Assembly (NCBI RefSeq): GCF_032302195.1
Contig: NZ_CP135275.1
Coordinates: 6,859,501-6,923,500, forward strand
DNA: 64,000 bases
Source of the DNA: Paenibacillus sp. MMS20-IR301
GTDB taxonomy: Bacteria > Bacillota > Bacilli > Paenibacillales > Paenibacillaceae
Reading direction: 5' to 3'
Positions 43,211 to 52,120 of this stretch are shown piece after piece. The number at the start of each line of letters is the position of its first letter. Position 1 is the first letter of the stretch. The notes under the pieces were generated by a model. That model ran no database searches, was not told the DNA's origin, and was given only the letters and a program-made list of their open reading frames with translations. The position numbers and the translations under genes were made by a program.

Positions 43211-44968
43211 ATGAGGTGGTTATATCGGATATCGTTTTACCGGAGAATTCAGGCAGCTCTGCTGCTGTTTCTGATAATTCCGTTGCTAGTTATTTCCGGA
43301 TTCTCCTACTTTGCAAACAAACAGTCCAGTGAGGTCAATGCACATGCAAATATGAAGGGAATCACCGGCATTATGGCAAATGATCTCTCCAAAACCGCAA
43401 ATGATATTTTGTATACCGTAAATCAATTTACTACACCTCAGGACAATGGAATATTTTATGATTTAAGAAGTCTCAATCAGCTGCAGCACTTTGCTCATTT
43501 TGAAGATTATCAGAAGTATACCGATTTAAATGCGAGCATGACCATTCTGGTGGGTAAACTATCGCTACTACATGTGAACACATTTTTTATTAATGAGGTT
43601 GACTATCCTCTTATCGGTTCGATAACCACTGATGATATTAAGTCGCTGAGAATGGATAGGAATTTCGGACACATGACCCCATCTGAGGCAGCTTCCGGAG
43701 TAGTGCAATGGTTTCGGTCAGAACCACCGGAGATCATGCAAAAACGGATGCCGGAGCAATACTATTATTATTGTAAGAAGTCCGTTTATGACCCTGCACA
43801 AGACCGGATATTAGGCACTCTATTTATCGGGATTCCTGAGTCTTATTTTAGCCAGTTATTTAAAAATACAACAAACGGAAAATTCTCCTTATATAGCGAA
43901 GAGAATCTGCTCATTGCCGGAATGGATGGGAGCGCTCCACATTTGCCTACAGCAGCAGATAAAGGATGGATGCTGGAGCAGACAGAAGTACCCGGAACTC
44001 CCTGGAGGTTAACCTTCGAAGTGGACAAAAAAGAGGTAACAGGCGAAATTACACAACGATTTTCCTTTTTGCTGATGGGAATTTTAATTGTTCTGTTTAT
44101 CTTCCTCTTTATTTCTTTTGTGATTGCCAGAGGGCTTAACCGTCCGATAGGTAAGCTGATGCGTGTAGTAAAGCAATACGGTGAAGGAAATACTTCGATC
44201 CGCTACAGCGTAAAGGGACAAGATGAGATAGCTCAATTGGGCGGGGCAGTTAATCATATGCTGAACAATATCCATTCCTTAATGAGGAAAATTGAAGAAG
44301 AGCAGGAAGAGAAGCGAACAATCGAATTGTATGCCCTTTTTTCACAGATACAACCGCATTTTTTGCTTAACACATTAAATTCGATTAAATGTAATCTGGC
44401 CCTTGAGGGTGATTTCTCGAACAGTGAAAATATAGATTCCCTGATGATTTTATTGCGGGCGCATTTACGGGTTAATGAACCTTTATTTTTGTACGAGGAA
44501 TGCGATCTGTTGACTGAATATATGTCGATTATGCGGCTTAGAAACCGGATTAACATTAAGCTTGATATTGTCTTGCCAGATCTATATCGCCAATTAATTG
44601 TGCCAAGACTGCTGCTTCAACCTCTTGTAGAAAATTGTATTATTCATGGAATCAAGCGGGATCTTGCAGATCCCTGCATTCGTGTAATTGTCCAAGCGGT
44701 GAATCAGGAGATCGAAATCAGGGTGGAGGATAACGGCGGCGGGATCAGTGAAGCGGAATTACAAGAACTAAATGAAAAATTGCATGCAGGTGTGCAACCG
44801 ACAGATGAAAAGGGAGTCGGTCTTCACAATGTGAAGAGACGATTATCTCTCAGTTATGGTGAAGGAACATCTTTTGCTGTCATGTCAAATTACCCCAATG
44901 GTTTCGTATGTATTATGCGGATACCTGGAATGAACAGCTGGAAAGGAAATATAACATGGCCAAAGTGA
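43211..44968 (+). CDS. YesM-type sensor histidine kinase
   Basis: A 585-residue LytS/YesM-like kinase. Helix 1 is at about 11-34, followed by an extracytoplasmic dCACHE-like sensor of about 250 residues, helix 2 at about 285-306, and HAMP (ARGLNRPIGKLMRVVKQYGEGNTSIRYSV). The His_kinase domain has the phosphoacceptor in FSQIQPHFLLNTLNSIKCN (His about 382), and the HATPase domain has PRLLLQPLVENCIIHGIKR and EDNGGGIS. ATG 43211 is supported by a gggggaata stretch. It overlaps the regulator gene by 13 bases. In this class, the kinase senses the sugar at the surface and controls the adjacent transport and hydrolase genes. Confidence 0.9.
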   Translation: MRWLYRISFYRRIQAALLLFLIIPLLVISGFSYFANKQSSEVNAHANMKGITGIMANDLSKTANDILYTVNQFTTPQDNGIFYDLRSLNQLQHFAHFEDYQKYTDLNASMTILVGKLSLLHVNTFFINEVDYPLIGSITTDDIKSLRMDRNFGHMTPSEAASGVVQWFRSEPPEIMQKRMPEQYYYYCKKSVYDPAQDRILGTLFIGIPESYFSQLFKNTTNGKFSLYSEENLLIAGMDGSAPHLPTAADKGWMLEQTEVPGTPWRLTFEVDKKEVTGEITQRFSFLLMGILIVLFIFLFISFVIARGLNRPIGKLMRVVKQYGEGNTSIRYSVKGQDEIAQLGGAVNHMLNNIHSLMRKIEEEQEEKRTIELYALFSQIQPHFLLNTLNSIKCNLALEGDFSNSENIDSLMILLRAHLRVNEPLFLYEECDLLTEYMSIMRLRNRINIKLDIVLPDLYRQLIVPRLLLQPLVENCIIHGIKRDLADPCIRVIVQAVNQEIEIRVEDNGGGISEAELQELNEKLHAGVQPTDEKGVGLHNVKRRLSLSYGEGTSFAVMSNYPNGFVCIMRIPGMNSWKGNITWPK

Positions 44969-46536
44969 TGCTGGTTGACGATGATGTACCGGTTGTTGAA
45001 TATTTACAAAGGCTTGTTCCTTGGGAAAGTCATGCACTGTCGGTCTGTGCTATAGCTTATTCGGTTAGTGAAGCCAAAGAATTATTTATGAATGAGTACC
45101 CGGATATACTGCTCACCGATATTGGACTACCTGATGGAAACGGTATTGAACTCGCCCATTATTTCCGGTCACTGCATCCCGAACTGCGGATTGTTTTTTT
45201 AACCTGTCATGCGGATTTTCATTATCTTAAAGAAGCTATGAGTATTGAAGCGGATGATTATATCGTCAAAGACGAATTAAGCCCTAATAAAATCATACAA
45301 AGTGTAGGGAAAGCGGTCTCTAAGTTGTTATCTGCCCAAACTGAACTCGAAAAGATAGCCTATAAAAGTGATGTGGAGCGAAACAAGGACCTGTTAATCC
45401 AGCAGTTTTTTCTCGAGATTCTTAAAGCTTCTGAGCCGGAATTATTATTAAAGCAAGGAGAACGGCTGGGGATTAATTGGTCACTTCCTTATTATATGGT
45501 TGGTTTATGTCACCTTAATATTGGCATGATGCTGAATGTCTATCACCGTAACAATCTGGAGCTGGTTAAATATGCAGCTTATAATATTGCCAAAGAATTG
45601 ACTGAAGGAACCCGGATCACTCCCATTCAAGCCGAAGGACTACAGTTATGGTTTATTGCCAACCTCTCCGGTAACGAAAATGAAGATTTGGCTGTCAGCG
45701 GACATCTAAAACAGATACATGAGAAAATCTCGGAATTCTTAAAAATCCATTGTTGTTTCATAATCTCTCCCCAGCCGGTCAAACTGGTTCAGCTTAAAAA
45801 GAAGGTTAATGAAATTATCAGAAAGCAGCAGAGTACGTATTACGAATCCACGTGGATGATTAACATTGATGGTCTCGGAAAACAAGCTGAACCGAGGAAC
45901 GAACTGAATATAACTGTTATTGAACCCTATTGTGACAAATGGGTAACGGCTTTAAGCGAATTCAACAGATCGCTTGTGCTAATCTATGCAAGCACGATTG
46001 AAAAGCTTATCCGCGAAAAAAAACCGGAAGCTGGAAAAGTACAGGATTTGCTGATTCGTATGCTGCAGCAGGCGTCATACCAGTTGGGAGGGACGATGGA
46101 TGAACGGCTTCAGCAGGAAATCAAACAAGCATTGAATTTAGACGAGGCACTTGAAATTATCAATATTTTTTCAGAAGATTTTATGGAGAAAAAGCGTTCA
46201 GCTTACACAGACAATCAGAACACAAATCCAGATCTCAAAATTATAAACGCTTTTATTTATCAACATATCTATAAAAATGTGACTTCTATCGATATTGCTC
46301 AGTACCTGCATCTGAATCCAAACTACTTCTCACGTTACTTCAAGAAGCTCGCTGGTCTGAATTTCACAGATCATGTGCATCTGCTGAAAATGGAAGAAGC
46401 AAAACGATTGCTCGGCGGACAAAATGAAACGGCAGAAAACGTAGCGTACATGCTAGGCTACTCTGACCGTGCTTATTTCTCTAAAGTGTTTAAAAAGTAC
46501 ACGGGTATGAGTCCAAGCGAGTTCAAACAAAAGTAG
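44956..46536 (+). CDS. YesN-type response regulator with AraC DNA-binding domain
   Basis: A 526-residue regulator. An N-terminal receiver (about 3-120) with KVMLVDDDVPVVEYLQ and phosphoacceptor Asp about 55 (ILLTDIGLPDGNG) is followed by a long middle region (about 130-420) and a C-terminal AraC HTH pair (about 428-526: INAFIYQHIYKNVTSIDIAQYLHLNPNYFSRYFKKLAGLNFTDHV, then NVAYMLGYSDRAYFSKVFKKYTGMSPSEFKQ). An aaagga site supports ATG 44956. It most likely binds the paired elements ahead of GH95 and the ABC genes. Confidence 0.92.
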   Translation: MAKVMLVDDDVPVVEYLQRLVPWESHALSVCAIAYSVSEAKELFMNEYPDILLTDIGLPDGNGIELAHYFRSLHPELRIVFLTCHADFHYLKEAMSIEADDYIVKDELSPNKIIQSVGKAVSKLLSAQTELEKIAYKSDVERNKDLLIQQFFLEILKASEPELLLKQGERLGINWSLPYYMVGLCHLNIGMMLNVYHRNNLELVKYAAYNIAKELTEGTRITPIQAEGLQLWFIANLSGNENEDLAVSGHLKQIHEKISEFLKIHCCFIISPQPVKLVQLKKKVNEIIRKQQSTYYESTWMINIDGLGKQAEPRNELNITVIEPYCDKWVTALSEFNRSLVLIYASTIEKLIREKKPEAGKVQDLLIRMLQQASYQLGGTMDERLQQEIKQALNLDEALEIINIFSEDFMEKKRSAYTDNQNTNPDLKIINAFIYQHIYKNVTSIDIAQYLHLNPNYFSRYFKKLAGLNFTDHVHLLKMEEAKRLLGGQNETAENVAYMLGYSDRAYFSKVFKKYTGMSPSEFKQK

Positions 46537-46562
46537 CTGAATAAATACGGGGAGGCTAAACG

Positions 46563-48176
46563 ATGAAGAAACCGATCAAAGCAAAATTTACTAAGGAGCC
46601 ATGGACTGCTGATCTGGGGGACGGGAATTACAAGAATCCTGTACTGCATGCCGACTATTCTGATCCTGATGTTATACGGGTAGGAGAAGATTTCTATATG
46701 ACCGCTTCCAGCTTCGGACATATTCCGGGACTTCCGATCCTGCATTCGAAGGATTTGGTGAACTGGCGTCTGATCAATCATGCCATTCAGCGTATGCCAC
46801 TGGAAGGCTATGACAGACCGCAGCATGGGAACGGTGTGTGGGCACCAAGCCTCAGGTATCATGACAGCCGGTATTGGATTTTTTATGGGGACCCTGATGT
46901 AGGTATATTTATGACTTCAGCCGAAGATCCAGCGGGCGAATGGTCAGAGCTGCATCTTGTACATGCCGGCAAAGGTCTGATTGATACTTGTCCTTTCTGG
47001 GATGATGATGGACGTGCCTATTTAGTACACGCATTTGCCAAAAGTCGCAGCGGTCTTAAGCACCGTTTGCGACTATGCCCTATGTCGCCTGATGGCACCA
47101 GGCTTTTGGATGAAGGGCAGATTATTTTTCACGATTCTCAGCGTCATCCTACACTGGAAGGTCCGAAAATGTATAAGAGAGAAGGGTATTATTATGTGTT
47201 TGCTCCTGCCGGTGGAGTGGAGACTGGCTGGCAAACCGTATTCCGCTCTGCCAGTCCTTACGGTCCGTATGAGGATTGGGTTGTACTTCTTCAGGGATCA
47301 TCGCAGGTAAACGGTCCCCATCAAGGGGGATGGGTAGAATTAGAATCAGGAGAATCATGGTTTATGCATTTCCAGGATAAGGGTGCTTACGGCAGAATCG
47401 TGCATTTGCAGCCTGTTGCATGGGTTGATGGCTGGCCAGTAATGGGGAATGCTGTCGACGGTAATGGTGTAGGAGAACCGCTTCAACAGTACCGAAAACC
47501 TGATGTGGGCAGTAATTATCCGGTTACAGTGCCAGTTGCATCTGATGATTTTTCAGCACTCACTTTAGGATTGCAATGGCAGTGGCAGGCTAATCCTTCT
47601 GATTCATGGTACTCTCTGTCACAACGTCCAGGCTGGCTACGGCTCTTTTCCCAGCCGCGTCTGAATATGGAGGATACGTTGTTTCAGGCTCCTCACCTGC
47701 TGCTGCAGAAATTCACAGCTCCTTCGTTCAGAGCTTGTACCTTACTGGACGTTTCAGCTGTTTCAGATCGGGGGGAGGCAGGACTAATTGTATTTGGATA
47801 CCATTATGCTGCATTGCGTGTTTACAGCAGCAGCTCAGCGGATGCCCGAAAGCTGCAATTAGTGCATGGGAATGAGGAGCAAGAAACCGTGGTTTGGGAA
47901 CTGCCTATAGAAGCAGAACATATTGTGTTGCGGGCAGACGTGCACCATGGAGCTGGCTGCTCCTTTGGATATAGTTTAGACGGAGAACACTTTGAAGTTT
48001 TGAATGTACCGTTATTTCAAGCAATGGTCAGCAAATGGGTAGGCGCCAAAATAGGCTTGTATGCTAAAGAGGATTTTATCAAAGAAAATCCGACGACAAA
48101 GACCATTAAAGAACAGCTGTTACCTGGTTGGGCAGATGTTGGCTGGTTTAACATAAGTGCATTGGACATCGAATAA
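46563..48176 (+). CDS. Glycoside hydrolase family 43 (beta-xylosidase/arabinosidase-like)
   Basis: A 537-residue intracellular enzyme. The five-bladed propeller has YKNPVLHADYSDPDVIRVGEDFYMTASSF (first catalytic Asp), GNGVWAPSLRYHDSRYWIFYGDPDVGIFM, CPFWDDDGRAYLVHAF and HPTLEGPKMYKREGYYYVFAPAGGV (general acid Glu). A C-terminal beta-sandwich (about 330-535) contains FSALTLGLQWQWQANP and GLIVFGYHYAALRVY. It would trim arabinose, xylose or galactose branches from the same oligosaccharides attacked by GH95. ggggagg site; 26 bases after the regulator gene. It differs in sequence from the GH43 at 54731. Confidence 0.9.
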   Translation: MKKPIKAKFTKEPWTADLGDGNYKNPVLHADYSDPDVIRVGEDFYMTASSFGHIPGLPILHSKDLVNWRLINHAIQRMPLEGYDRPQHGNGVWAPSLRYHDSRYWIFYGDPDVGIFMTSAEDPAGEWSELHLVHAGKGLIDTCPFWDDDGRAYLVHAFAKSRSGLKHRLRLCPMSPDGTRLLDEGQIIFHDSQRHPTLEGPKMYKREGYYYVFAPAGGVETGWQTVFRSASPYGPYEDWVVLLQGSSQVNGPHQGGWVELESGESWFMHFQDKGAYGRIVHLQPVAWVDGWPVMGNAVDGNGVGEPLQQYRKPDVGSNYPVTVPVASDDFSALTLGLQWQWQANPSDSWYSLSQRPGWLRLFSQPRLNMEDTLFQAPHLLLQKFTAPSFRACTLLDVSAVSDRGEAGLIVFGYHYAALRVYSSSSADARKLQLVHGNEEQETVVWELPIEAEHIVLRADVHHGAGCSFGYSLDGEHFEVLNVPLFQAMVSKWVGAKIGLYAKEDFIKENPTTKTIKEQLLPGWADVGWFNISALDIE

Positions 48177-48196
48177 TGATCTCACGGGGGGATTAA

Positions 48197-49027
48197 ATGC
48201 GAATCGACACACATCAGCATTACTGGAGAATTGACCGTGGCGACTATGGCTGGATTACACCGGAACATTCGGTTCTATACCGGGATTTCATGCCCAGCGA
48301 CCTGGAACCATTGCTGAACCAGCATAATTTTAATGGAAGTATTATTGTTCAAGCGGCCCCGACAATTGATGAAACGAATTATATTCTTGCTCTCGCCGAT
48401 CAGACCTCCTCTGTACTGGGTGTAGTCGGGTGGTTGGATTTATTCGATCCTGATCATCGGAAATATTATGATCAGTTCCGGCGTAGTTCAAAGTTTAAGG
48501 GATTTCGCATCATGATTCAGGATATGCCTGATGCTTCTCGTATTCTGGATCCACAATTTATAGACAGGCTGCGCGGCTACGCGGCTGAAGATGTGCCCGT
48601 TGATCTGTTACTTGTCTCGGAGCAGATGGAGACCGTGCTACAGTTGCTGCAGAAGGTTCCGAATCTGCGGAGCGTAATCAATCATATTGCTAAACCTTCT
48701 ATCAAGAGCAGAGAGTTTGAATCTTGGGCGAGATATTTGAGTGACTTCGCACAATTTCCTGGTATCTACTGTAAATTATCCGGCATGGTGACCGAGGCGG
48801 ATCATAAGCAGTGGAGGTTAGAAGAGTTTACACTATACATCCGCAAAGTGCTGGAAGAATTCGGACCGGACAGAGTGATGTTCGGCAGCGACTGGCCCGT
48901 ATGTTTGTTAGCGGCGGAGTATGGTCAAGTCATGGAGATCCTGCTACATGCGCTGCCAGAGACTTGGGGCGAAAGTGAACGTGACCGATTGTTTGGAATG
49001 AATGCCAAGGTGTTTTACAAACTATAA
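48197..49027 (+). CDS. Amidohydrolase, likely L-fucono-1,5-lactonase type
   Basis: A 276-residue amidohydrolase_2 protein. It starts MRIDTHQHYWRIDRGDYGWI (metal-ligand His-x-His at about 6 and 8), with GVVGWLDLFDP, KGFRIMIQDMP and the C-terminal metal site FGSDWPVCLLAA (about 228-239). These features match the L-fuconolactonase/L-rhamnono-lactonase group (COG3618), which opens sugar lactones. It would act right after the aldo/keto reductase encoded 27 bases downstream. ggggggatt site before the ATG. Confidence 0.85.
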   Translation: MRIDTHQHYWRIDRGDYGWITPEHSVLYRDFMPSDLEPLLNQHNFNGSIIVQAAPTIDETNYILALADQTSSVLGVVGWLDLFDPDHRKYYDQFRRSSKFKGFRIMIQDMPDASRILDPQFIDRLRGYAAEDVPVDLLLVSEQMETVLQLLQKVPNLRSVINHIAKPSIKSREFESWARYLSDFAQFPGIYCKLSGMVTEADHKQWRLEEFTLYIRKVLEEFGPDRVMFGSDWPVCLLAAEYGQVMEILLHALPETWGESERDRLFGMNAKVFYKL

Positions 49028-49053
49028 ACTTATAAATGAGGTGGCTCTGTCAA

Positions 49054-50019
49054 ATGAAGTACCGTCAATTAGGAAATACCGGACTGGACGTATCTGTACT
49101 GAGCTTTGGTGCTTCTTCGCTGGGCTCAGTGTTCCATCCAACGGATGATAATGAGAGTATTCGAACCGTGCATAGTGCTATTGATTCCGGGATTAACTAT
49201 ATCGATGTTTCTCCTTATTATGGTCTAACAAAAGCAGAAACCGTGCTGGGCAAAGCGATACAGCAATTGCCGCGTGATAAATTCCTGTTGTCATCCAAAG
49301 CGGGACGCTACGGCGAATCAAGCTTCGATTTCACCGCTAAGCGCATCTTTAGCAGTGTAGAAGAGAGCTTAAACCGGCTGCATACCGATTATCTGGATAT
49401 TTTGTTCTTGCACGATATTGAATTCGTACCACCCAAAATTATTCTGGAAGAAGCAGTTCCAGCCATGCACGCTTTAAAAGAACAAGGCAAGATCCGTTTT
49501 TGTGGCATTAGCGGTCTGCCATTACAGCTTTTTGAAAAAATGCTGCCTGAAATCGAAGTCGATGCAATTTTGTCCTACTGCCATTACTCGCTGAATGACA
49601 CTTCTTTACTCCATTTGCTCCCGCTGCTTCAGGACAGAGGGGTTGGCCTTGTTAATGCTTCCCCTCTGTCCATGGGCCTCCTGAGTACCCGTGAATTAGC
49701 AAATTGGCATCCCGCGGGCAGTGAGTTGAGAACAGCCTGCAAGAAAGCAGCTGAGTATTGTGCTTCAAAAGGTGTTGATATCGCTAAACTTGCCATACAG
49801 TATTCAACGGGTAATGAACTGATCCCCACAACTCTAGTCAGCACTGCCCTTCCAGAGAATATTATCAATAATGCAGTTTGGACTGATGAGCCGATAGATA
49901 GAGCACTGCTTACGGAAGTGCTAGAAATACTAGAGCCGGTACACAATGTATCCTGGATAAGCGGGCGTCCCGAATATAATGAGCATTTGTTAAACAATAA
50001 AGGGGGCGGCATCGCATAA
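49054..50019 (+). CDS. Aldo/keto reductase, probable L-fucose (L-galactose) dehydrogenase
   Basis: A 321-residue AKR. The N-terminus MKYRQLGNTGLDVSVLSFGASSLG is typical of L-galactose/L-fucose dehydrogenases. The catalytic tetrad Tyr is in YIDVSPYYGLTKAETVLGKAI, Lys in LLSSKAGRYG and His in LFLHDIEFV. The C-terminal cofactor region includes IPTTLVSTALPENI. It would oxidise an aldose to the lactone with NAD(P)+. ATG 49054 is chosen because gaggtgg lies upstream; ATG 49036 is 6 residues longer. Stop and next start overlap (TAATG). Confidence 0.85.
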   Translation: MKYRQLGNTGLDVSVLSFGASSLGSVFHPTDDNESIRTVHSAIDSGINYIDVSPYYGLTKAETVLGKAIQQLPRDKFLLSSKAGRYGESSFDFTAKRIFSSVEESLNRLHTDYLDILFLHDIEFVPPKIILEEAVPAMHALKEQGKIRFCGISGLPLQLFEKMLPEIEVDAILSYCHYSLNDTSLLHLLPLLQDRGVGLVNASPLSMGLLSTRELANWHPAGSELRTACKKAAEYCASKGVDIAKLAIQYSTGNELIPTTLVSTALPENIINNAVWTDEPIDRALLTEVLEILEPVHNVSWISGRPEYNEHLLNNKGGGIA

Positions 50020-51038
50020 TGAAAGGTATAGTCTGCGAGGAAGTCGGCAAGTTTATATGGCGCGAAGATTTAAAAGAGCCTGTCCTGGAAGAAGGAAAGG
50101 CGATTGTAAGGATTCGCCGGATCGGTATCTGTGGCACAGATTTGCATGCATATCAGGGCAACCAGCCGTTCTTTAACTATCCACGTGTGCTGGGCCATGA
50201 ATTGGCTGGAGTCATTGAAGCCATTGGGGAGAATGAGGCTAACCTTCATCGGGGAGATCAGGTCAGCATTGTGCCCTACATCCATTGTGGCGAGTGTTCA
50301 GCTTGTATAAGCGGAAAAACGAACTGTTGTAAGAACATGAAGGTGTTTGGTGTCCATATTGACGGAGGAATGCGTGAATTGATCTCTATACCTCTTGAAT
50401 ATTTGCTCAAGACCGAAGGTCTTACACTGGATCAATCCGCTATGCTGGAACCGTTAGCCATCGGTGCACATGCGATTCGCCGCTCCCAAATGGCTGCTGG
50501 AGACACTGTGCTAGTGATCGGGGCAGGGCCAATCGGATTAGGTGTAATGGCTCTTGCCAGATATGCTGGAGCCAAGGTCATTGCAATGGATGTCAATGAA
50601 GAGCGTCTTGCATTCTGCAAGTCATGGGCTCAGGTAGAGTATACAGTGAATGCATTGCACCAGCCGAAGGAGCAGCTCGCGGCCATTACAAATGGCGAAT
50701 CTGCTTCGATCGTCATTGATGCTACAGGCAATGCCAAATCCATGATGAATGCGTTCGAGCTGGTAGCTCACGGCGGTTCGCTGATATATGTCGGGCTGGT
50801 AAAGAGTGATATTTCCTTTAATGATCCGAATTTTCACAGCCGCGAAATGACTCTCATGGGCAGCCGTAACGCTACCAAAGAGGATTTTGCCTTCGTGCTG
50901 CAGGCCCTATCTGCTAAATATATTGACATAGACCGCTATATTACCCATCGTACCGATTTCGCTGATATGATCAACCAGTTTGACGGCTGGTTAAAGCCTG
51001 AATCTAAGGTGATCAAGGCTTTGGTTGAGATTAACTGA
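50019..51038 (+). CDS. Zinc-dependent medium-chain alcohol/polyol dehydrogenase
   Basis: A 339-residue MDR enzyme. Catalytic zinc ligands are GICGTDLHAY (Cys about 38) and GHELAG (His about 61). The structural zinc lobe is CGECSACISGKTNCC (about 90-104). The Rossmann motif VLVIGAGPIGLGVMALAR lies at about 163-180, with an acidic NAD-specific end VIAMDVNEERL. It resembles L-threonine/sorbitol/galactonate-type dehydrogenases. In this cluster it may oxidise a downstream keto-deoxy acid of an L-fucose-like route, but the substrate is not certain. It is the last gene of the operon that starts at 43211. Confidence 0.85.
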   Translation: MKGIVCEEVGKFIWREDLKEPVLEEGKAIVRIRRIGICGTDLHAYQGNQPFFNYPRVLGHELAGVIEAIGENEANLHRGDQVSIVPYIHCGECSACISGKTNCCKNMKVFGVHIDGGMRELISIPLEYLLKTEGLTLDQSAMLEPLAIGAHAIRRSQMAAGDTVLVIGAGPIGLGVMALARYAGAKVIAMDVNEERLAFCKSWAQVEYTVNALHQPKEQLAAITNGESASIVIDATGNAKSMMNAFELVAHGGSLIYVGLVKSDISFNDPNFHSREMTLMGSRNATKEDFAFVLQALSAKYIDIDRYITHRTDFADMINQFDGWLKPESKVIKALVEIN

Positions 51039-51090
51039 TTAAAGGCACAGAAGAAGCGAATAATTAAAGCTTATGGCGATATCTCCCCCG

Positions 51091-51957
51091 TCACATCCGG
51101 TGGCGGTATTTCAGAGGCGTGAGGCCGACTTCTTTTTTGAACAGCCTGATGAAATAAGACGGATTCGGAACGCCAACGCGTCCTCCGATCTGTTCGACCG
51201 AAAGCGGGGTCGTCTGCAGCAGCCTGCAGGCGGCCTTGATTCGTCTTGCGGTCATATAATGCATGATGCTGCTGCCGGTCTCGGTCTGAAACAGCCGCGA
51301 GAGATAAAATTTGGACAGATGCAGCGCCTCCGCAATATCCTCCAGCCGGATTTCCTCCGCATAGTGGTCTTCGATATAATGCATAATCTGTTCGCTATAG
51401 GAGAGCTGGCGGGGCTGAACGATTCCAAGCCAGCGGGACGGTCCGGCCAGCGACAGGCCATGAAGCATTTGCAGCAGCAGGAAGGCGGAGTCCTCCTTGG
51501 GCTTACCGGCCGCCTCCAGCGGCTGCTGTCCGATCCGTGCATACATGGCAAGTACCTGGTCCAGATAATCCATAACGGGCGCAACGTCGAAAGCCAGCTC
51601 CAGATCAGCCCCTTGCCAAAGCTGGGTGAACCAGGTATGCAGGGCGGGGAACTGCCTGAGCGCCTCATCAAATGCATAGGGATCAAAGTGCAGGCCCGAA
51701 CGGACGTAAGGCGTCTGCGGGCCTACCTCGGCATGGACTTTGTGCAGCTGGAACGGCTGGAAGAAGAAGAGCATGCCTGTACGGAGCGGGTACATTTTCT
51801 GATTGAAAATAACGCTGCCGCGCCCTTCATGCACAAGCAGAATTTCGCAGCACTGATGCCAGTGGTAATAACCGGAGAAATCGGCGGTGTTGCAGTGCCG
51901 GTACTTCCAGATTAGCGGAGATTCATGCAAAGGCACACGTTCAAACAGGTTGTTCAT
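51091..51957 (-). CDS. AraC-family regulator with N-terminal cupin
   Basis: A 288-residue regulator. A cupin-like ligand domain (about 20-130, HWHQCCEILLVHEGRGSVIFNQKMYPLRTGMLFFFQPFQLH) is followed by a C-terminal AraC HTH pair (about 185-285: IMHYIEDHYAEEIRLEDIAEALHLSKFYLSRLFQTETGSSIMHYM, then VEQIGGRVGVPNPSYFIRLFKKEVGLTPLKYRHR). ATG 51957 has a gggtgat site on the minus strand; an in-frame GTG at 51966 is an alternative. It diverges from the GH88-GH28-GH43 operon, so it probably activates that operon in response to the sugar. Confidence 0.88.
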   Translation of the reverse strand: MNNLFERVPLHESPLIWKYRHCNTADFSGYYHWHQCCEILLVHEGRGSVIFNQKMYPLRTGMLFFFQPFQLHKVHAEVGPQTPYVRSGLHFDPYAFDEALRQFPALHTWFTQLWQGADLELAFDVAPVMDYLDQVLAMYARIGQQPLEAAGKPKEDSAFLLLQMLHGLSLAGPSRWLGIVQPRQLSYSEQIMHYIEDHYAEEIRLEDIAEALHLSKFYLSRLFQTETGSSIMHYMTARRIKAACRLLQTTPLSVEQIGGRVGVPNPSYFIRLFKKEVGLTPLKYRHRM

Positions 51958-51966
51958 TGGGATCAC

Positions 51967-52120
51967 CCGAATTTCTGAAGGATGTTATAAGTATAGCCGA
52001 TGAAGGGCAAGATTTGAACATTTTAGCATCAGTTATGGCGATTTCCCGGCGGCGTTCAGCGCTATAATTAGGCTGGCCCGTTTACCAACAACTTTGATCG
52101 GGCCAAAGGGGAACAGATCC
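51967..52120. promoter_or_regulatory. Divergent promoter region AraC / GH88 operon
   Basis: This 154-base region has TATAAT at 52063-52068 without a good -35 hexamer (activator-type) facing GH88. An inverted pair TGGCCCG (52074-52080) and CGGGCCA (52099-52105) lies in the GH88 leader next to the aaaggggaa ribosome binding site. The pair could be an operator or a hairpin affecting translation. Confidence 0.45.

Noticed and set aside
51073..51915. Open frame on the plus strand opposite the AraC regulator
   Set aside because: The minus strand carries a complete AraC HTH pair and a ribosome binding site; the plus frame is its shadow.
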